Positions 60,743 through 64,000 of a DNA stretch of 64,000 bases are shown here, piece after piece. The position numbers and the translations under genes were made by a program. The notes under the pieces are model-generated. The model saw only the letters and a list, made by a program, of their open reading frames with translations, was not told the origin of the DNA and ran no database searches. Source of the stretch: UBA6115 sp050952935 (GTDB lineage Bacteria; Bacillota; Clostridia; Christensenellales; Aristaeellaceae); NCBI GenBank assembly GCA_050952935.1, contig JBMNLS010000001.1, positions 1,364,001 through 1,428,000 on the forward strand. The letters run 5' to 3'. The first letter of the stretch is position 1; each line of letters opens with the position of its first letter.

Positions 60743-62728
60743 TTACATGGGCAGCGTCTCTCCCACCAGGGCCAGAAACTCTGCTTCAGACAGCGTTGGG
60801 ATGCCCAATTCCCTGGCTTTGTTCAACTTGCTTCCAGCCGATTCGCCCAGGAGGACGAAGCTGGTTTTACGGCTGACGGCGCTTGACACATGGCCGCCGT
60901 GACGCAGGATGATCTCCTCCGCCTGCTCCCGCTTCAGGTGGGGCAGGGTGCCGGTGAGTACCACGCTTTGCCCGGTGAGGACACCCTCCGCAGCGCCGGG
61001 GCGCATTTCCCGGGGAATGACGCCTGCCTGCAGCAGGGCATCCACCATGGCGCTGTTTTGCGGGTCGGCAAAGAAATCCACCACAGAGCCGCCCACAATC
61101 TCTCCCACCGAAGGGATGACTGTCAGGGCTTCCAGCGGCGCTTGCCGCAGGGCCTTCAGGCTGCCAAAGGCACGGGCCAGGTCCCTGGCGGTGACGCGGC
61201 CAATGTTGGGAATGCCAATGGCCACTAAGAAGGCATCCAGCGCCGGGCTGCGGCTGGCCTCAATGCCGGAAAGCAGCTTTTGTGCCCGCCTTTCCTTGAA
61301 GCCGGGCAGGGTGAGCAGCTCAGGCAGAGTGAGCCGGTAAAGATCCTCCGGCTCCTTCACCTGCAGACGCTCATACAACGCATCCACGGTTTTTTCGGAA
61401 AGCTGGTCAATGTCCATGGCCTCTTTGGAGGCGTAGTGGGTGAGGCGGGCAACGATCTGCGGCTTGCAGCCGTCCCGGTTGGGGCAAAAAAGGTGAGCGC
61501 CGATTTCCACAAGCGCTGTGCCGCAGGCAGGGCAATGGCTGGGCTTGGGGATGATCTCCCCGGTGACGCTGCCCGCCACATGGCCTAAAATCGCGGGAAT
61601 CACATCATTTGAGCGGCGTACCCAGACGGTGGCGCCCAGGGTGAGCTGCTTGCGCTCAATGTCGCCATAATTGTTGAGGGTGGCCTTGCGCACGGTGACC
61701 CCAGAAAAATCAACCGGGCTCAGGTGGCCCAGGGGGGTGAGCTTGCCGCTTCGTCCAGGCTCCCAGGTGATCGCCTCCAGGGTGGCCGTGGCCTCCTCGG
61801 CGGCGAATTTAAAGGCCACAGCCCAGCGGGGAAACTTGTCCGTATACCCCAGGGCCTGGCGGGTGGCCAGGTCACACACCTTGATGACCGCGCCGTCAAT
61901 GAGAAAATCCAGGCTCTCCCGTTCCTCCTCCACCCGGGCTACAGCTCTTTTTAGTTCCGCTTCATCGCTTCCCATAAACAGGATGGGGGAGGTGGGGAAG
62001 CCGTTTTCCTGGATAAACTGACGCATACCTGCCTGATCGGTATAGGGAGGGTTTTCAAGCGTGGGAACATCATAAAAACGCACCTGCAGGCGGCGCTTGC
62101 GGGTTATCTCCGGGTCCAGGTTCCTGAGGCCACCGGCGGCGGCGTTGCGGGCGTTTTTCAGCGGTTCTTCCGCGGTCTTATTGTATTCGGCCAGCTGGGA
62201 CAGGGGCATGTAGCATTCCCCGTGGATTTCCATCAGACCTTGGAAGGGGATGGACAGGGGAACGGAGGCGATGGTCATGGCCTGGGGCAGCACTTCCTCG
62301 CCTACCATGCCGTTGCCCCGGGTGGCGGCGTTGATAAGAAGCCCCTTATCATAGGTGAGCACCAGAGTGAGCCCGTCATATTTATACTCCACCGAATACT
62401 GAAGGGGCGGGAGATTACCCGCCTTGGCGTGGGCGGTTTTCACCCGTTCCAGCCACTGATCAAGGGCTTCGATAGACTGCACCTTGTCCATGCTCCACAG
62501 GCGGCTTTTGTGCCGGTGCTGGCGGAAGGCAGCCAGAGGCTCGCCCCCCACGCGCCGGGTGGGGGAATCGGGCAGGCGAACGCCTGTCTGCTTTTCAAGG
62601 GCTTTTAGCGTGTCATAAAGCCCGTCCCACTCCCTGTCGGCCATGATGGGCTGATCCAACACATAATAGTGCCGGCTGGCCTCGTTTAAGCGCACGATCA
62701 GATCGCGCATGCTGTCCATGGCGTCCAT
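60743..62728 (-). CDS. ligA: NAD-dependent DNA ligase LigA
   Basis: A 661-residue enzyme sealing DNA nicks in replication and repair. I start at MDAMDSMRDL (62728), 4 bases after the pcrA stop; a TTG at 62740 gives 4 more residues. The adenylation lysine lies in SVEYKYDGLTLVL (KxDG). The OB fold follows, then the four-Cys zinc finger (CPACG, CPNRDGC), the helix-hairpin-helix region (TLPGFKERRAQKLL, IGIPNIGRVTARDLA) and a C-terminal BRCT domain (LTGQSVVLTGTL). The pcrA-ligA order is conserved in Firmicutes. Confidence 0.97.
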   Translation of the reverse strand: MDAMDSMRDLIVRLNEASRHYYVLDQPIMADREWDGLYDTLKALEKQTGVRLPDSPTRRVGGEPLAAFRQHRHKSRLWSMDKVQSIEALDQWLERVKTAHAKAGNLPPLQYSVEYKYDGLTLVLTYDKGLLINAATRGNGMVGEEVLPQAMTIASVPLSIPFQGLMEIHGECYMPLSQLAEYNKTAEEPLKNARNAAAGGLRNLDPEITRKRRLQVRFYDVPTLENPPYTDQAGMRQFIQENGFPTSPILFMGSDEAELKRAVARVEEERESLDFLIDGAVIKVCDLATRQALGYTDKFPRWAVAFKFAAEEATATLEAITWEPGRSGKLTPLGHLSPVDFSGVTVRKATLNNYGDIERKQLTLGATVWVRRSNDVIPAILGHVAGSVTGEIIPKPSHCPACGTALVEIGAHLFCPNRDGCKPQIVARLTHYASKEAMDIDQLSEKTVDALYERLQVKEPEDLYRLTLPELLTLPGFKERRAQKLLSGIEASRSPALDAFLVAIGIPNIGRVTARDLARAFGSLKALRQAPLEALTVIPSVGEIVGGSVVDFFADPQNSAMVDALLQAGVIPREMRPGAAEGVLTGQSVVLTGTLPHLKREQAEEIILRHGGHVSSAVSRKTSFVLLGESAGSKLNKARELGIPTLSEAEFLALVGETLPM

Positions 62729-62732
62729 GCCT

Positions 62733-64000
62733 TTATTCAACCTTCACAATGGGGGCGATGGCCACGGCAAACTCCTTCTCACCATAGGCGGTGAACTGAA
62801 TGCTCACCCGGGCGTCAGCGCCGGATCCCGTGGTTTCAACCACCGTGCCTGAACCGAATTTTTTGTGCAGCACTTTGTCGCCCTTGCGGAAAATCTCCGT
62901 GGGTTCGGGACGGGGGGCCAGAGAGGCGATAAAGCCCTTGCGCACGCCGGGGATTTTGGCGGGATCCTGCCCCATGCCGGGGATGCCAAAGCCCATCTTG
63001 GGGGGCTGTTTGGTGGGCCTGGGCGGCTCCGGCGCTTTTTTCTCAGTGCCAAAGTGCTTGCGCATGGCGGTGCCCCAGGCGTCAGAAATCAATTCCCTGG
63101 GGATTTCATCCAGGAAGGGGCTGGGCTGGTTTTGAGAAGCCTGGTTGAAAATGGCGCGGGAGCGGGCGCGGGTGAGGTAGAGGAAATCCCGGGCGCGGGT
63201 AATGCCCACATAACACAGCCTGCGCTCCTCCTCAAGCCGGCCTTCGCCTTCGCTTTTGGCGCGCATGCTGGGCAAGAGGCCATCCTCCAGTCCGGCGATG
63301 AACACGGCCCGGTACTCAAGCCCTTTGGCTGAGTGAAGGGTCATCAGGGTGACGAACTGGGGGGCCTCCTCCTGCATGTCCAGGTCAGTGACCAGGGCCA
63401 CATTTTCCAGGTAGGCTTCCAGGTTGGAATCCTCTGATTTCGCGGCAAACTCGTTCACTGCGCCCAGGAACTCCAGCAGGTTGTCCCGCTTGGCCAGCAT
63501 ATCCTCATCGGCTGATTCGGCGTATTCTTTGATCAGCCCGGTTTCGTCCAGCATCAGCGCCACAAAGTCGCCAAGGGGCATGGTCTGGCGTTGTTCATTG
63601 AGGCTGTCCATCATGTCCCGGAAGGCCTCCACACATTTGCGGGGGCGGGAACCCAGGCTGTCGGGCAGGTTGCGCACGGCCTCATACAGCGGGCTTTGCA
63701 GCGCGTTCGCCTGCTCCTCCAGCGTGGCCACCGTGGCGTCGCCAATGGCCCGCTTGGGGGTGTTGATAATGCGCTTGAGGGCCACATCGTCATCCGGGTT
63801 TACCATGAGCCGCAGGTAGGCCAGGGCGTCCTTGATCTCCTTGCGGTCATAAAATCGGGTGCCGCCATATACCCGGTAGGGGATGCCGGCGCGCATGAGC
63901 ATTTCCTCAAGCACGCGGCTTTGGGCGTGCATGCGGTATAGGACAGCGATTTCCCCGTAGGGTACCTTGCGGTTTTTAAGCCTTCTGATGTGTTCGCATA
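62733..64000 (-). CDS. pcrA: ATP-dependent DNA helicase PcrA/UvrD, C-terminal part, cut by the window edge
   Basis: The frame runs off the right edge; about 420 C-terminal residues are visible, starting before YGEIAVLYRMHAQSR (motif IV). Further UvrD-family motifs are GTRFYDRKEIKDALAYLRL, VTLMTLHSAKGLEYRAVFI (motif V) and EEERRLCYVGITRARDFLYL (motif VI). The C-terminal 50 residues (GDKVLHKKFGSGTVV) form the Tudor-like domain that binds RNA polymerase in PcrA. It unwinds DNA with 3'-5' polarity in repair and replication. ligA follows 4 bases later. Confidence 0.95.
   Translation of the reverse strand, partial: CEHIRRLKNRKVPYGEIAVLYRMHAQSRVLEEMLMRAGIPYRVYGGTRFYDRKEIKDALAYLRLMVNPDDDVALKRIINTPKRAIGDATVATLEEQANALQSPLYEAVRNLPDSLGSRPRKCVEAFRDMMDSLNEQRQTMPLGDFVALMLDETGLIKEYAESADEDMLAKRDNLLEFLGAVNEFAAKSEDSNLEAYLENVALVTDLDMQEEAPQFVTLMTLHSAKGLEYRAVFIAGLEDGLLPSMRAKSEGEGRLEEERRLCYVGITRARDFLYLTRARSRAIFNQASQNQPSPFLDEIPRELISDAWGTAMRKHFGTEKKAPEPPRPTKQPPKMGFGIPGMGQDPAKIPGVRKGFIASLAPRPEPTEIFRKGDKVLHKKFGSGTVVETTGSGADARVSIQFTAYGEKEFAVAIAPIVKVE

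Noticed and set aside
1..64000. CRISPR arrays and prophage genes
   Set aside because: No regularly spaced repeats of CRISPR type, no cas genes and no phage structural genes were found.

Overview
The window is a piece of a Gram-positive-type (Bacillota, most likely class Clostridia) chromosome. Four things support this. The cell-wall genes use a meso-DAP-type MurE and include mreBCD, a class B PBP and rodA. Regulation relies on a tandem glycine riboswitch and an L10 leader. Shine-Dalgarno sequences are strong (AGGAGG type). A standalone AroQ chorismate mutase and a pyruvate kinase with the Bacillus/Clostridium C-terminal extension are also present. Most genes are GC-rich, but about 1.5-16.6 kb and 19.5-22.6 kb are clearly AT-richer, with ATA/AGA-rich codon use. 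Genus and species cannot be read from the sequence.

Layout. 1-0.5 kb: end of htpG and its terminator. 0.6-16.7 kb: accessory, AT-rich zone holding an Abi-alpha (DUF4393) protein, an IS4-family transposase, a long-form pyruvate kinase, a membrane GAF/GGDEF/EAL c-di-GMP protein, a PhnX-PhnW fusion enzyme for 2-aminoethylphosphonate breakdown, a carbohydrate-type ABC importer (binding protein plus two permeases) and a PHP-domain phosphoesterase. It is closed on the right by a tRNA-Trp gene. 16.9-19.4 kb: a cytoplasmic ParB-like/BMP-domain protein and a metallophosphoesterase. 19.6-22.6 kb: an exported FMN-binding/FAD reductase and a LysR regulator. 22.6-27.1 kb (minus strand): parB, parA, an unknown gene, a CvpA-family gene, a DUF5711-like gene and a chorismate mutase. 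27.2-30 kb: metG and tatD. 30-38.5 kb: maf-mreBCD-mrdA-minD-rodA, a cell-elongation operon. 38.5-39.7 kb: a zinc-knuckle protein and a phosphoesterase. 40-48.6 kb: a reduced division and cell-wall cluster mraZ-ftsL-murE-mraY-murD-ftsQ-ftsA-ftsZ. 48.6-53 kb: glycine riboswitch and gcvT-gcvH-gcvPA-gcvPB. 53.4-54.7 kb: L10 leader and rplJL. 54.7-57.6 kb: proBAC. 57.8-64 kb (minus strand): a MacB-like ABC transporter, ligA and the 3' part of pcrA.

How the genes work together. MreBCD, PBP2 and RodA form the elongasome of a rod-shaped cell. FtsL, FtsQ, FtsA and FtsZ with MurE, MraY and MurD form the division and precursor machinery, but rsmH, ftsI, murF and murG are missing from their usual places, and minD lacks minC and minE. 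The glycine riboswitch would couple the cleavage system to glycine level.

The most interesting accessory unit is 9.4-16.5 kb. PhnXW would turn 2-aminoethylphosphonate and pyruvate into acetaldehyde, phosphate and alanine. It sits beside a sugar/oligosaccharide-type importer and a PHP hydrolase, which suggests, by inference only, uptake and trimming of an aminoethylphosphonate-decorated glycan or ester.
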